From assembly GCA_944472135.2 (NCBI GenBank), contig OX235266.1, positions 12,007,925-12,071,924 on the forward strand: a stretch of 64,000 nt of DNA, given 5' to 3'. Positions 22,145-33,240 of the stretch are shown piece by piece. The DNA comes from Trichobilharzia regenti. Lineage: Eukaryota > Platyhelminthes > Trematoda > Strigeidida > Schistosomatidae. Position 1 is the first letter of the stretch, and the number at the start of each line of letters is the position of its first letter. The notes below the pieces were generated by a model. It saw only the letters and a program-made list of their open reading frames with translations. It was not told the DNA's origin and did no database searches. The position numbers and the translations under genes were made by a program.

Positions 22145-22699
22145 TCCCAGGTTTTCCAGTGGTTCTCTAACTGATGTCAGCTCATGATTAAATCCTCCTA
22201 TAGATTTGTTGAACCCATCCTCGACTTTTGGTTCCTCCCAGGAGTTTCTCGTTGCCAATCCTTTCCTACCGGTGGTCTGATGTTGAGTATGGAGTGAAGC
22301 CAGCTGTTAATAAAATTCTGCAGTAAGCAGTCTGAAACGCTCTCTGTGAAGAAATCGCCAAGTTTCTGACCAATATAGAAGAGGTGACTGACTGACTGGC
22401 TTAACATTGGTGCTGCGAACCTGAATGTTCTTGTTTGCACTGGAGAACATTTCTAAACTGATTTCACAGTGATAAAGCTGTGCTTCGCCTTTCCGATCCT
22501 GGTTTTAACATCCTAATCTTTGACAGCTGCTGGTGGTTGAAAGGTTGATGACTGTCTAAATGAGTGAGTGAACACAGTGATCTATTTCAAATTTCTCGCG
22601 TTGATAGTGGTTGGTGCTGGTTGTTGTTGTTGTTGCAGTTCATTGGTTATTTTCATCACATGCGGTAAAAAGAGTATTCCCTGCTGCTGAATTAGTCTA

Positions 22700-23160
22700 T
22701 GTCTTCAGAACCACCCCTATTTTGCATTTGGTAGTAAAAGAGAAACTGCCTAATTTCGCATTTTCCATGCGTAACTACCAGTTTGACTGATCCTGTGGAT
22801 TGAACCAGTTACATAGGCTGTACAATTAGGCCTGTTTCTCGTCGGATTTCCGAATATCGTCCTGCGTAGTTAAGTAAAGGACAAACAATGTCCATTCATA
22901 CTTTTATTCCATCTCATCTTGTGGATACAACAGAACACAGGATTGATGTCAACGAGGCTTTCAAAGTTATATACCATATACCTACTAATCTTAACTTCAC
23001 CTTAAGAGTTCGTCTACTACATATTCTTGAGGCCGTTAGGATCCCCACTAAGAAGCCTAATTTATGTTTCCAAGAGAAGCTAGTTCAGACGCTTTCCTTT
23101 CCTTGGCTATCAGTCAAGGTTCGAATAATCCTCATCTTTTTGTGGAAATTTCCTTAATTT
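22700..23160 (+). pseudogene. Penelope-like GIY-YIG endonuclease C-terminus
   Basis: 22,760-22,890, with shifts, reads YQFD.SCGLNQ, YIGCTIRPVSRRISEYRPAW and LSKGQT. Then 22,888-23,155 is open: SIHTFIPSHLVDTTEHRIDV, NEAFKVIYHIPTN. This is the GIY-YIG region with YIGCT in place of YIGRT, followed by the conserved SHLVDT and the IPTN tail. No RT lies upstream; an RTE minus copy ends there. It is truncated and shifted. Confidence 0.75.
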
Positions 23161-23449
23161 TAGTTGTTATTCTATTTGCTATTCTATTTTTATTATTATT
23201 ATAATTTAAGCATCCTTAATGAACTGTAACTCCATTGTGATCTTACTTAGCAGATAGATATTATTTAAAAAACACCAGTATTGTTACTGACGACTATTCT
23301 AGAATATTCTATGTATATAAACACATATATGTGTATAATTGTAGAGCCAGAAAAAGAAATTATCGAAAAGGATATTCTTTGCTCAATTATTTTGGTTTTT
23401 AATGTCAGGTAGTTGTAGTCAATCATCGTGAAACCTTCTTTACGGATGA

Positions 23450-23905
23450 GAAACTTGGCGAGCGGGTCACAAAGAATATTTCCAACAGCCTGTTGCAGAC
23501 CTTTACCAACAACTGTCTTCGTGCTATACTGAAGATCAGATGGCCGGGCCGGAAAGAATCACCAACAAGAAACTATGGGAACAAACAAAACGAGAACCGA
23601 TCGCCAAACAACAAATATGCAGGAGAAAGTAGATGAAGACGGATTGGACACTACTCGCTGAGGAGGCCGCTGGGTGACATCGCGCGCGCGTCAGGCCATT
23701 GCTCGAGTGGAACCAAGCTGATAGAGAAACGGCGAGTGGGACGTCCATGGATGAGATCGTGTGAAGAGGAGTTGAAAAAGTATGGACTAACTAACATGGA
23801 TGCAGGTGAAAAGCACAGTAGAAGAGAGAAGCAAGTGGAGAAGTGCAGTTGAAGCCCTATGTTCCACTAGGAACATAAAGGAACAATGATAATAATAATC
23901 GTGAA
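23450..23905 (+). mobile_element. RTE-like 3' end, truncated
   Basis: It begins within the C-terminal part (ggcgagcgggtcacaaagaa). It includes the aacctatgcaggagaaagt-type block and ends with ccctatgttccactaggaac and a GATAATAATAATAA tail at 23,886-23,900. It corresponds to 46,795-47,175 in the nested copy. Confidence 0.75.
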
Positions 23906-24104
23906 ACCTTAGACGTATGTCTTGGGCTACTCGACACTCACAGGTCATCAAAGCGTATCTACAGTCTTTAAGGGATTCATGTTCCGTCTAAGATTCAAAC
24001 CAACGTCTCTCAGTACTGATCAAGGATTGTTGTGCTAATTTTCTCTGTATCGTTCTAATTTTATTAGATGTACTGTCGAAGCAAGTACAGCTGTGTCTGT
24101 TTCA

Positions 24105-24450
24105 TAGTAAAGATAAAATGGCTGGCTAGAAGAAATTAGCAACAAGAAACTTTGGGACCAAACTTACAGACGCGAAACTACTACCTAAGAAATCTGCCGA
24201 AAAAATGGAGATGTATTGGACGTGTACTGAAGGGACTGAGTCGAATGACATCGCGTGCCAACTAGGCTATCAGTCTAGTGGAACTCAATTGGGAAACGAT
24301 GAGTATGGCATCACTTTTAGGGTGACATGGAGGAGGAATCTAGTGGCTAGCTGATAGGGAGGGACCGCACGGTATAGGACAAAACAGAGGTGTATTGTTG
24401 AATCCCTATGATCCTCTTAGGAACCAAGGAAAAAAAAATAATAACAATCA
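24105..24450 (+). mobile_element. RTE-like 3' end, diverged subfamily
   Basis: The same element plan is seen (aattagcaacaagaaacttt, gtggaactcaattgggaaac, ccctatgatcctcttaggaa). It ends in an A-rich tail at 24,428-24,450. It is more diverged than its neighbour at 23,450. Confidence 0.6.
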
Positions 24451-24559
24451 TACATCCAGTGCTGCAACCGGAGACTCTACGACTGAGGAATCCAGATTCA
24501 TGATTGACTTATAAACTGCATTTAGATAACTGAGAGACCACTATCATTTACGCTTCTAT

Positions 24560-25985
24560 CATTTATGCTCCTGTCCATCCCAAGCAAAATACTAAGCCGC
24601 ATCATCTTGGAGAGAATCAAACAAGCCAATCTGGATGGAAAACTTCGACCGGAACAAGCTGGATTCAGGAGAAACAAGTCATGTATAGATCAAATCGCCA
24701 CTCTACGGATCATCATTGAACAAAGCTTGGAATGGCAGTCACCTCTCTATCTGAACTTCATCAACTTTGAAAAGGCCTTCGACAGCGTCGATCGAGAGGT
24801 GATTTGGAGACTACTTCTCAACTACCAAGGGGTGCCGCCGACAATTATACATCTCATCCAACAGTTATACGACAATTCTGCATGCCAAGTAATCCACAAC
24901 GGGAAACTTACGGAAGCCTTCGAAGTAAGAACGGCAGTAAGACAAGCTGGCTGGATGCCTACTATCGCCAATGATTTTCATGATTGCAGTAGATTGGATA
25001 ATGCGACAGACAACGGCCAATGAGGAAACAGGCATAAAATGGACTCACACAAAAGACTTGGAGGATCTGGATTTCGCCGATGATATGTGTCTGATTTTCC
25101 ACAAACTGGAGGAAGATATGCAAGTGAAAAGCAACAAGTTGGCAGAAGAAGCATCAAAGATACGACGCCCTTCAGGTGAACATAGAGAAAACAGAGGTGA
25201 TGAAGATTCCTGGCCAACAGCAACAACAACAACAACAAGAGACAACAATCAGCCAGCATAAATGGGAGGAACCTGAAAGAAACGACCTCCTTTGCCCACC
25301 TTCCTACCTGGGAAGCATCGTTTCAACTACAGGCTGACGGAACTGACGAGGATATCAAAGCAGCAAGGATCGGGAAGGTAAGAAAAGCTTTCATTACTCT
25401 CAAGTTTGTGTGGAGGTCAACACTCAGAACTCAGAATCAAAAGTAAGATCCGGATTTTCAACTCCAATGTGAAGTCAGTCAGTGCTACTCACAATACGGA
25501 TGGATCAGAGACTTGGCCAGTGCGTCATAAAGAGCATCTCAAACAAACTTCAGACCTTCATCAACAGCTAGCTGTCTTCGCTCAATACTACTCAAGATCA
25601 GATGGCCGGCCAGAAAAGCTTATCATTAGGGATCTCCGGCAATGAGCGAACCAACACAGCAGGAACCGGTTGTGAAATAAATAGGCAGGAAGAAATGGAG
25701 GTAAGTGGATTGGCTGGCCATACTCTGAGAAAACAAGCCATCAAGTGACATCAATAGACAAGCCATTGCTCGAGTGGAACCCGACAGAATTGGGAAGTGG
25801 CGAGTTGGTTGTTAAAGCGAGGGTGACTTGGAGGAGGTCATGTGCGGAGGAGATGAAAGCATGTGGACAGACTTGGAGCTGGGTGAAAAGGTTGGCAGAA
25901 AACCGAAAGCAATGGAGACGTATGGGGCTAAATCCCTATGTTCCTCTAGGAACTAAAGGATATAATAATAATAATAATATACTAT
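24560..25985 (+). pseudogene. RTE-like reverse transcriptase, 5'-truncated, several frameshifts
   Basis: 24,565-25,023 is open: ILSRIILERIK, RPEQAGFRRNKSCIDQIATL, then LYLNFINFEKAFDSVDREVI (motif A, with FEKAFD). Motif B is damaged: the glycine-rich VRQGC reads VRQAGW and a frameshift follows. The next frame (24,971-25,261) carries WIMRQT, LEDLDFADDMCLIFHKLEED, with motif C FADD intact. The rest to 25,940 is the C-terminus in shifted frames, ending ccctatgttcctctaggaac and an AAT tail to about 25,980. The endonuclease domain is missing. RTE proteins nick DNA and copy their RNA at the nick; this one cannot be made. Confidence 0.85.
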
Positions 25986-26054
25986 CATTTATAAAGCATA
26001 TTTCATAAAGACCTCTGTACTCTATTGCTGAATAACGAAAGTATTAATGTAATG

Positions 26055-26095
26055 TGGAGCACACCAACACACACACACGCACACACACAAAGATA
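26055..26095. repeat. CA microsatellite
   Basis: A CA/CG-interrupted dinucleotide run. From here to 26,640 no gene is seen; a short GAGC run lies at 26,310-26,322. Confidence 0.8.
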
Positions 26096-26639
26096 CTTAG
26101 TCGTTGGAAAACAGAATTTCAACTCACACACAATTTGGACCAATCACAAACGCGAAGTGTAACACACATGCATTTTATATACTTCACATTTTTAAAAAAA
26201 AATTTATGTCACACATTGACATGATTATACCTGCATACATCATAAAATGACATAATGTATTTTTTTGAGTTCAGCTTGTGTGAATGAGCAGTGAAGTGTA
26301 GAGTGGGTGAGCGAGCGAGCGAATAAATGAGGTAGACTTGGTTATTTTGTGCATGTCTACGTGACCACGCCTATGAATTATTGATTTCACACTTTTCTTA
26401 AACATACAGAAAAAATGAGCAAGCAATAATTCACAATTAAGAAAAATAAATCACTGCATAAATTGTTAAAAAGTCTGTCATTCTGCTGATCTTTTTTACG
26501 GGAGACAAGTCTAGAGAAATCAGATAATGCTGAGTGGAAAAGAAGAAGAAGATAAAGTAAGCGGTTCTTACCATCTTTTGACTGGTGATGTTTTGATCAC
26601 AAATAAAATATGATCCTAAAAATAACATATTAAAGATCT

Positions 26640-26717
26640 GATGAAGTAAGTAGGTAAGTAGGTAAGTAAGTAAGTAAGTAGGTAAGTAGGTAAGTAAGTA
26701 AGTAAGTAAGTAAGTAG

Positions 26718-26748
<31 letters not shown>

Positions 26749-27035
26749 GGTAAGTAAATAGATAAGTAAGTGAGTAAGAAAGTAAGTAGGTAAGTAAGTG
26801 AGTAAGTAGGTAAGTAAGTAAGTAGGTAAGTAAGTAAGCAAGTAGACAAGTAAGTAAGTAAATAAGTAAGTAATTAAGTAATTAAGTAGGTAAGTAAGTA
26901 AGTAAGTAAGTAGGTAAGTAAGTAAGTAAGTGAGTAAGTAGGTAAGTAGGTAGGTAAGTAAGTAAGTAAGTAATTAAGTAGGTAAGTAATTTAGTAATTA
27001 GGTAAGAAAGTAAGTAAATAAGTAAACAAAGATTG
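26640..27035. repeat. GTAA/GTAG tetranucleotide array, about 390 bp
   Basis: Period-4 units, mostly gtaa with gtag interspersed, plus rare gtga, ataa and caag variants. The plus strand is a near-continuous run of GTAAGT words, the consensus 5' splice site. The minus strand gives long YLLTYLPTY frames that are repeat by-products, not proteins. Confidence 0.95.
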
Positions 27036-27689
27036 AGCAGTTTTTTCTATTTTGAAAAGTTTCTATTCATCTACGCATAATAGACGACTTGAAAAATCCT
27101 GGAATCCATGATATTCCATATCAACAAGGTTATTTTTAGTTGACTGTATGTAAACATTCAGTATCTGTTACCTAATAGAACCTTTTTTCAAAACTGTATA
27201 TGAAGATGTAGAGAGGGAAAAAAATAACATTAGTAATAAAAATGATGCGAGTTTTAACATATGTGTGTAAAACTTGGGCACTGTGGTGGTGGTGGTAGTA
27301 AGTAATTCCATATTAGTTTGTTTATTTGATATATATCACACACAGTGATTGGAACAGTATTATTTACTGGATGACACAGTTTCGAACACAATTTATTACT
27401 GTTCATAATCACAACATCAATTATAATCACACGTCTTCGAAAGCTGAGTTTTATAGTTCACCATGTTCTCTCCTATTCGTCGTCATAGTTAGGGGTAGTA
27501 GAATTTTCCAGATATCCGTGGGTGGACAGGTGATGTTGAATCATTCCCATTACACGTGTTGGTTTGCAGTTGATTCGATAAACAAAGCTTCTGTTGTTAT
27601 CAATCTCTCCCTCCACCTAGCTGTGATATTAGATTCTAAAACTTTCAGCCTACCCAGTACTATTGTATGGATGGTTGTGTGTAATTGCA
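27036..27689. other. No gene seen
   Basis: It includes a partial stem-loop-family sequence (27,360-27,440, cgaacacaatttattactgt) that also occurs at 57,770. A 122-codon frame at 27,326-27,694 overlaps it and the downstream end of a minus-strand PLE, so I do not call it. Confidence 0.4.
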
Positions 27690-28465
27690 AGTAACGAGTG
27701 CTATAGCTGAACTATTCCCTAGATTTCTTATCTTATTCGTGTCAACCGATGTAGATTTCGCTAGCGTTTTATGCTCGGCTAGTCCAACTGCCCCTGTTCT
27801 ACTAGTTTGATCTATGTATTTGACCTGACAATCATTGCAGGCAGAGTATCAGATAAACTAAATTGTTTTGTCGGTTAAAGGCTCTACAGGATTGATCCTG
27901 TAGCCGACAAGGCTTGTTTCTAATTGAGTTTGTGGAGGGGGGGGGTTGAATGCTATCCACTTTTATTCCTGCCTGTATTGTTAAGAATTCTGCGTAAGGT
28001 TTCCAAGGTTCCCTCCTTGTATGGAATAACTACTGATGATTTAGATTCCTTACTGTTGGTGTTGTTTTGCGCATATTTGACATGTATGTCGTCATTAATA
28101 TTACTATTGTTCTCATTATTGTCATCACTATCATTATTTATGTTATTTTTACATTTCCCTACATACATTCTGACTAATTTATCCGGGTAGTTATTAAGTT
28201 TCAAGGCATCTCTCATATGTCTCATTTCTTGTCATAGATTTTTCTTGGTACTACTTAGTTTTGTGCATTGTCACTTAAACATTCTACCAAACCTATTTTT
28301 ACTGAAATAGGATGGGATGAACGGAAGTCCAGATATTTGTTTGAATTCTGCTTTTCCAATTTAAAAGTGAATTGAATCGCCTCCGCCTTTGAATTAATGT
28401 GTTCACTGTGTAATACATCTAATAAACGAACTAATATGGAATTACTTACTACCACAATGCCCAAG
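27690..28465 (-). pseudogene. Penelope-like RT end plus GIY-YIG endonuclease, minus strand
   Basis: In minus order: 28,464-28,255 reads FTFKLEKQNSNKYLDFRSSH, then PISVKIGLVECLSDNA, the RT C-terminal block. 28,225-27,953 reads YPDKLVRMYV, a linker rich in N and D, then VIPYKEGTLETLRRILN, the conserved YKEG linker. After a shift, about 27,840-27,690 reads CNDCQVKYIDQTSRTGAVGL and AEHKTLAKS, the GIY-YIG domain with YIDQT in place of YIGQT. The order matches PLEs and the copy is frameshifted. It abuts a plus-strand PLE at about 28,410, tail away from tail. Confidence 0.8.
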
Positions 28466-29141
28466 TTTTACACATATATTATTATGACTTATGGTCTTCC
28501 TGTACGAAGACCTATCAATAAACTCACTCGACTTTCACAAACCTAAGCAAGATATGAAAATCATCCTGTTTTCAACATTCGATGTCTAAAAAATGAAATC
28601 GTTCGTAAATATCTACGTCTATGAGCTCCAGTTCCAACGGACAGAGTTAGGAACAGAATAGAAAGCCTACAAAAATTATGCCTGAAAGAAGAGATCCACA
28701 GAATAGTCAAAAAGTTGCAACATCTCAGATGTGAAATTGAGCAATTAAAACAAAAGTTAAAAGGAATAGTTACCAGTGTAGATTGTGATCTTATAACACA
28801 ATCATCCAGCAATGTAAAATCAGCAACTTTCCAAAAAGTCAAAAAATTGTTAAATCAAAAGGTTCAATAAATCATTAAAGGCAGAAAACTTCTTCTCAGA
28901 ACGATGAAGTCAACAATCCAAAGTCAACGGCGATCTATAAATCAAAGTGGATTATCAATCTCTCGACACACACATATATTAAGTCCTACAGAAATAAGTG
29001 TATTAGAAAAGGGACTAAATTTCAATGTAGCGGTGGATAAGCTGAAACCTGAGGATGTCATCCCTAAAGCAGAAATAGCACTAAGTGTGTGGGATAGACA
29101 AAACAACGGCTGAAGAAGTACGTGCACAATATGCACTTACG
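28410..29141 (+). pseudogene. Penelope-like element N-terminal region, plus strand
   Basis: It begins with a repeat tgtaatacatctaataaacg, then MELLTTTMPKFYTYI in the same arrangement as 55,387. It continues through a charged coiled-coil-like region (LCLKEEIHRIVKKLQHLR, EIEQLKQKLKG) to MKSTIQSQRRSINQSGLS and VLEKGLNFNVAVDKLKPE, a block conserved just ahead of the RT in PLEs. In-frame stops occur, one of them (VQ-stop-IIKG) shared with the copy at 55,800. Interrupted at 29,142 by a SINE. Confidence 0.75.
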
Positions 29142-29412
29142 TTAAAACGACAAGTAATAAAATTAATAATTTTTCCTTCACGTCCTCAGTGGAACATAGG
29201 GCTTCAAGCTAGTGGCTTGAAGTTTCTGTAGCAGTGTTTATTTTTACAGGATGTGGTTGCCAGCCTCATGCCCAACCTTTCCTCTTTACCAGCATTATTT
29301 CTGGCTTGGCGAGGTAAAGGAATACGTCTGTGGCCGGGGATCGAACCTCGGACTACGAGCATGGTCAGCGAGCGTACTAACCGCTGTGCCAGCGACGCAC
29401 TTAAAACGACAA
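29142..29412 (-). mobile_element. SINE family A (tRNA-Gly-like head) inserted in a PLE, 12 bp target-site duplication
   Basis: ttaaaacgacaa occurs at 29,142-29,153 and at 29,401-29,412. The insert 29,154-29,400 reads on the minus strand: a tRNA-like head (gcgtcgctggcacagcggtt, B box ggttcgatccc near 29,340), a body with ccagaaataatgctggtaaa, and a 3' end ttgaagccctatgttccact followed by gaggacgtgaaggaaaaatt. The paralogous empty site is intact at 56,095-56,112. The 3' end resembles the RTE 3' end. Confidence 0.9.
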
Positions 29413-30133
29413 AAATATCCAGTAAATAATACTGTTTCACTCTGTGATACATCTAATAAACAAACTAATATGAAACCTCTCTCTCCATTAAAATAAATTA
29501 CTTTTTATTATTTTTATCTTTTCCCATCCGGCCTAGTGTGTGATTACACGGAAGTGAATACAATCCAATGACCAGCTTTTTTCTAGGTTATTTAACCTAA
29601 TAGAGTCTATCATTCTAGGTGTGTGTTGCAGAAATTTCATTGAGCCTGCCTGATCTACTATTCTGACGGCCTATGTTGATTAAATAATATTAGGTGTTCA
29701 CTTATGTCTAACCTTCAGTGTATCCAATTTTCAAAATAAACTATATACAAAAAACGAATGGGGTAACAAGTGGGACTACCAATGCTTCCAATAATAGCAG
29801 ACATTTGGATATGAATAGTTGGGAACATAAGCCTCTTAGAACGTTTAATACTGCTCCACCTGGGTTATGGTGGAAATATATGGATGACACATTCCATCAG
29901 TGTGTTAAAAATTGAACATTATCCCTCGGATCTTTTACATATATATAAACTCAACAGTAGACGGAATCCAGCTCACTTCTGAGTTAGAAAACGAACAGAG
30001 TTAGTTGGCTATTCTACAATGTAAAATAAAACGAAAACAAGGTGGTAGTTTAGATATTAGCTTGGATTTATAGGAAACTGACACACTCCAATAAGTACTT
30101 AGACTTTATTTCATTCCATCCAGAATAGATAAA
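29413..30133 (+). pseudogene. Penelope-like reverse transcriptase, decayed middle part
   Basis: Continues the PLE. 29,718-29,915 contains APPGLWWKYMDDTFHQC, PLE RT motif C with MDDTF. About 30,060-30,133 has KLTHSNKYLDF-type sequence and IPSRIDK. Many stops are present. Interrupted at 30,134 by a CR1-like element. Confidence 0.7.
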
Positions 30134-31166
30134 GTAATAATAATAATAATCTACCTTATTCCAAAAACATTACTTATAATACAGAATGGAATTCTTAGCA
30201 TTTGTCACAATATTGCATCTGATTTACTCAAAATATAAATAAAATTAAAAATTAAAACAAAATCAACCAGAGAAATTTGTCCACGTTTACGATATAAAGT
30301 CAAAAATATTCGAAGTACGAATTGACAATATTAAATATTATAATAATAATAATAACAGTGAGTTTATTTCAAACAGTATTCTCGATACACTCAGTTTGAA
30401 AATTTTAGCATGTTACCATAGAATATTGAATCTAATGTTCTGTTGATATAGCAGAATGGTGAGGGGAAATACAAGATTAACACTTATAACACAGCTTAAA
30501 TACTGTTCACACTTATGAAAAAATAAATAAATAAAAACAAAAAATTGAGAGGATTATAAATATAAGAAGAACAATAACAATAAAAGTTGATGTTGTAAGG
30601 GTGGAGGAAATCGTGTATTTAGTAGTGCAAAGAAGGTTGGTTAGTTAGTTAGTTCATGCCCACCACTATTTTCATCACATAAAGTAGGTGCAGCCAAATA
30701 TGGTGTAGTGGAATTTTTATACTTGGACATGTGCGTGCATAAAGTCTTCTGAAAAGACTTCTTCTTTTACCTGAGGAGGAGACAAAAAGGTTGAAGCTGT
30801 GGGTGCTGTGGTGGATGCTCACAGTCTGACAAAATTCCTTTAGCAAATTTTTTGCATGACATCAAGTGCTTATCAAGTGACAATGTCAACGATGTAGCCC
30901 AATGGTGGTATACAACCACTCGTCCTAATGACAGTCATCAGAGGTCTACGACATAGTATGACATCGTCTTTTCTAAGCAATCCAGGAAAGAATAAACAAG
31001 GGTGAACAGTAAACAAGAATAGGTAAGACGCACGAGTTGACAAACGGTGGGAGGAGGAGGCGTTGGTTGGGTCATATGCCTGAGTGCCTTAAATTAACTT
31101 AATCTAAAGTTTCAGACGAAATATTCTTTTAGAAATCGCTAAGACATGGGAAGACCAGGGTAGGTC
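30134..31166 (-). mobile_element. CR1-like non-LTR retrotransposon, 5'-truncated, in a PLE
   Basis: It is antiparallel to 36,640-37,620 (30,649/37,125 and 30,846/36,928 both sum to 67,774) and nearly identical there. Minus strand: RT C-terminal sequence ISKRIFRLKL at about 31,140, then the conserved 65-codon tail frame (LFVSSSGKRRSLFRRLYART) at 30,846-30,649, then a 3' end. An internal AAT tract occurs at 30,340-30,355, with more 3' sequence and a second AAT tail at 30,134-30,150. agataaa occurs at 30,127-30,133 and 31,167-31,173, a likely 7 bp target duplication. Confidence 0.75.
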
Positions 31167-31670
31167 AGATAAAAATGTCTCATATAATCGGGTAGGCCAA
31201 GATTCTAACTGGTAAGTCAGAAGATTTAAATGGTGAAATCAAACAAAATAAAGAAAGTATTGCTGGTAAATAACTAATTACCCATCAGAATTTATTCAAA
31301 AGTATATGAAGAACCATAGAAAAACTAAGATTATCAATAAAATTGACGAAAATAATGAAAATAATATAGAATTCAAAGCCTTTGTAGTACTACCGTATAA
31401 AGAAGGAACATCAGATGTCTTACGTAGGACTCTCAATGAGTCTGGAATTAGTCGGGTTGGCATTTAAACCAGCCAACTCATTCTCTCAGACCCGATAGAT
31501 CTAATTAGGCAAAATAATATATAATTTACTAAATACCTTATCATAATGACTATGAGGTCAATTACACAGGTCTAATTAGTTGATCGGGGTCAATCAGATT
31601 ATCGGAACATAAAAATTTAGCTAAATAATATAGAAGAAGCTCAGTCATTGGAATGGATTCACTTGCATGT
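31167..31670 (+). pseudogene. Penelope-like linker and endonuclease remnant
   Basis: Resumes the PLE. Near 31,370-31,465 it reads FKAFVVLPYKEGTSDVLRRT and LNESGISRVGI, the PLE linker before GIY-YIG, then heavily mutated endonuclease sequence to about 31,670 (compare 58,480-58,870). Confidence 0.7.
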
Positions 31671-31679
31671 AGTTACGCA

Positions 31680-32248
31680 ATAGGGGGGGGATTGTGAAAA
31701 AGTACTCAAACAACAACACTAACAGACACGAATCACTATCAACGGGAGGAATTTGACAAAGTCACTTCTTTCACTAATCACCTTGGCAGCATCGTTTCAG
31801 CTGTAGGCGACACGGATGACTGTGTAAAAGCCAGCCAGGATCCAAAAGTCAAAACAAATCCCCTGAACTCTTATATCTGTGCGGAAATCTACTGTACTCA
31901 GGAAAGGGAAAAGTTTTCCGATTCTAAACACTAATGTCAAGTCGATCAGTGTTTGTATACGGTTCAGAGACTTTTATTAATAGCTGCCTTCGTTGGTAAC
32001 ACACAGGGGACCAAATAGTCTGTCAGGAGGATTAAGCAATAAGGAATTCTGGGACGGAACTAACCAAGAACCTGTCGTCAGACGGAAATGGAGATGAACT
32101 GGACATACATTCGGCAGGCAGTTGAGTGATGCCAGGCGCCAAGCAGGCTCTCGAGTGGGACCCGAACGGGAAACGATGAGAATGAATGAAATGGTGGTGT
32201 TCTGCTATTGAAGCTATCTGTTCCACTCTGAATCCAAGGGAATAATAA
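31680..32248 (+). mobile_element. RTE-like 3' end, truncated
   Basis: It begins near caacaacactaacagacacg (compare 46,545) and includes tcaacgggaggaatttgaca. It ends ctgttccactctgaatccaa with an AATAATAATAA tail at 32,240-32,250. Decayed. Confidence 0.65.
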
Positions 32249-32494
32249 TAACTGAGTTAGAGTTCAATAGTTCAATTCTTTTTAACATTTCTACCATTAC
32301 TCAATATCAAATTTGAATAACTGCATTCATTAAGGTCAGTGATTTTTGATTAAAACTATGAAAAATCTGTCTTGAGGTTACTTGTTTTAATCCTTCACTG
32401 TACTGTAATCCACTGTGATACATATATGTGATTTCTCTTTGGTATATATATCTGAACTTAATAGATAAGCCTCATTTCGATATATGGGCTACTT

Positions 32495-33240
32495 AAACAG
32501 TATTATTATTATTATCATTAGTCCGTTAAGTTCCGAGTGGAAGAAAGGGCTTCAACGTCGCATCCCCATTTCATCTTGTTCTGCTCAGTCCTCTTCATCA
32601 GTTGGTTCTAAGATTGCCTATAAAAATTTCATTTCCTCCTCACACGATCTCATCCATCTCGTCATCCTCGAGCCCAGAACCATCTCGTTGTTTCCCATTC
32701 GGGTATCACTTTAGGGTTTACCTGGCACGCACTGGCACTAAAAGGTCTCTTCAGAGTTTGTCAAATCTACCTCCATTTTTGCAAGTGTTGGTTTGTAGGG
32801 ATTTGATGGGTTTCAGGATTTCATCTTGAGCTGACATTAGTTAGAGGACCATTGGAAAACCACTTGGGAGTACTGGACAGCTGTTTCGTCCTAGTTTACG
32901 TGCTTAATGATGAAGAGTCTCAAACTAGGACGAAACAGCTGTCCAGTACTTCCAGGTTTTCAAATTATCCTCTAATTAATGTTACCTCCATTTTCTTTTG
33001 TAGATTTATCGGGCAAGAGATTGTTGGTGAGTTTATTGTCTATCAGAGACCCTTTTCGCTAATTTTTTCCGACTGACCATCTGATCTTCATTATGGAGTG
33101 AAGGAAGGTGTTTGTAAAAGTCTTCAGTAATCTGTTCGAAATGTGTTTGGTGACATACCTTGTTCTGTGAATCAAATAAAAGGACTGACATATACGAGAA
33201 CCTCGTCTAATCTTTGTTAGCTTTTTCTTAGCCTGGAAAA
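32495..33240 (-). mobile_element. RTE-like 3' third, interrupted by a palindromic SINE T
   Basis: The ATT tail at 32,500-32,520 and gttccgagtggaagaaaggg mark the 3' end. The element is cut at 32,780-32,982 by a SINE T palindrome and resumes to about 33,150-33,240 (ttgttctgtgaatcaaataa). Confidence 0.65.
32768..32994. mobile_element. SINE family T palindromic insertion with 12 bp target-site duplication
   Basis: tacctccatttt occurs exactly at 32,768-32,779 and 32,983-32,994. The insert 32,780-32,982 is an inverted repeat: the left part is a minus-oriented 3' half up to the hammerhead block, the right part a plus-oriented hammerhead block and 3' half. Both contain the GGACGAAAC form of the motif. 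The tRNA-like region is gone. Clean flanks show that the palindrome inserted as one event. Confidence 0.85.

Larger units (their letters stand above)
21656..22195. mobile_element. SINE family T, 540 bp head-to-head palindrome with two hammerhead motifs
   Basis: A minus copy (21,656-21,975) and a plus copy (21,976-22,195) meet near their 5' parts. Both tRNA-like regions are clear: minus at 21,800-21,870 with ttcgatcccagaacc, plus at 22,015-22,090 with gggttcgaatccca. Both 3' ends (gagctgacatc / gatgtcagctc) face outward. The B boxes and A boxes (tggctcacttgtctacgag) remain good RNA polymerase III promoter candidates. Confidence 0.75.
21366..22690 (-). mobile_element. RTE-like 3' third interrupted by a palindromic SINE T
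   Basis: The 3' end at 21,366-21,420 (attactccattgggttccga) starts the minus-strand element. RTE sequence resumes at 22,200 (gatttgttgaacccatcctc) and continues to about 22,690. The interruption is 21,656-22,195, bordered by tcctgtagattt and tcctatagattt, an imperfect target-site duplication. Confidence 0.7.

Noticed and set aside
26437..26849. Long minus-strand frames rich in YLLTYLPTY
   Set aside because: Pure translation of the GTAA/GTAG array; no domain and no start context.
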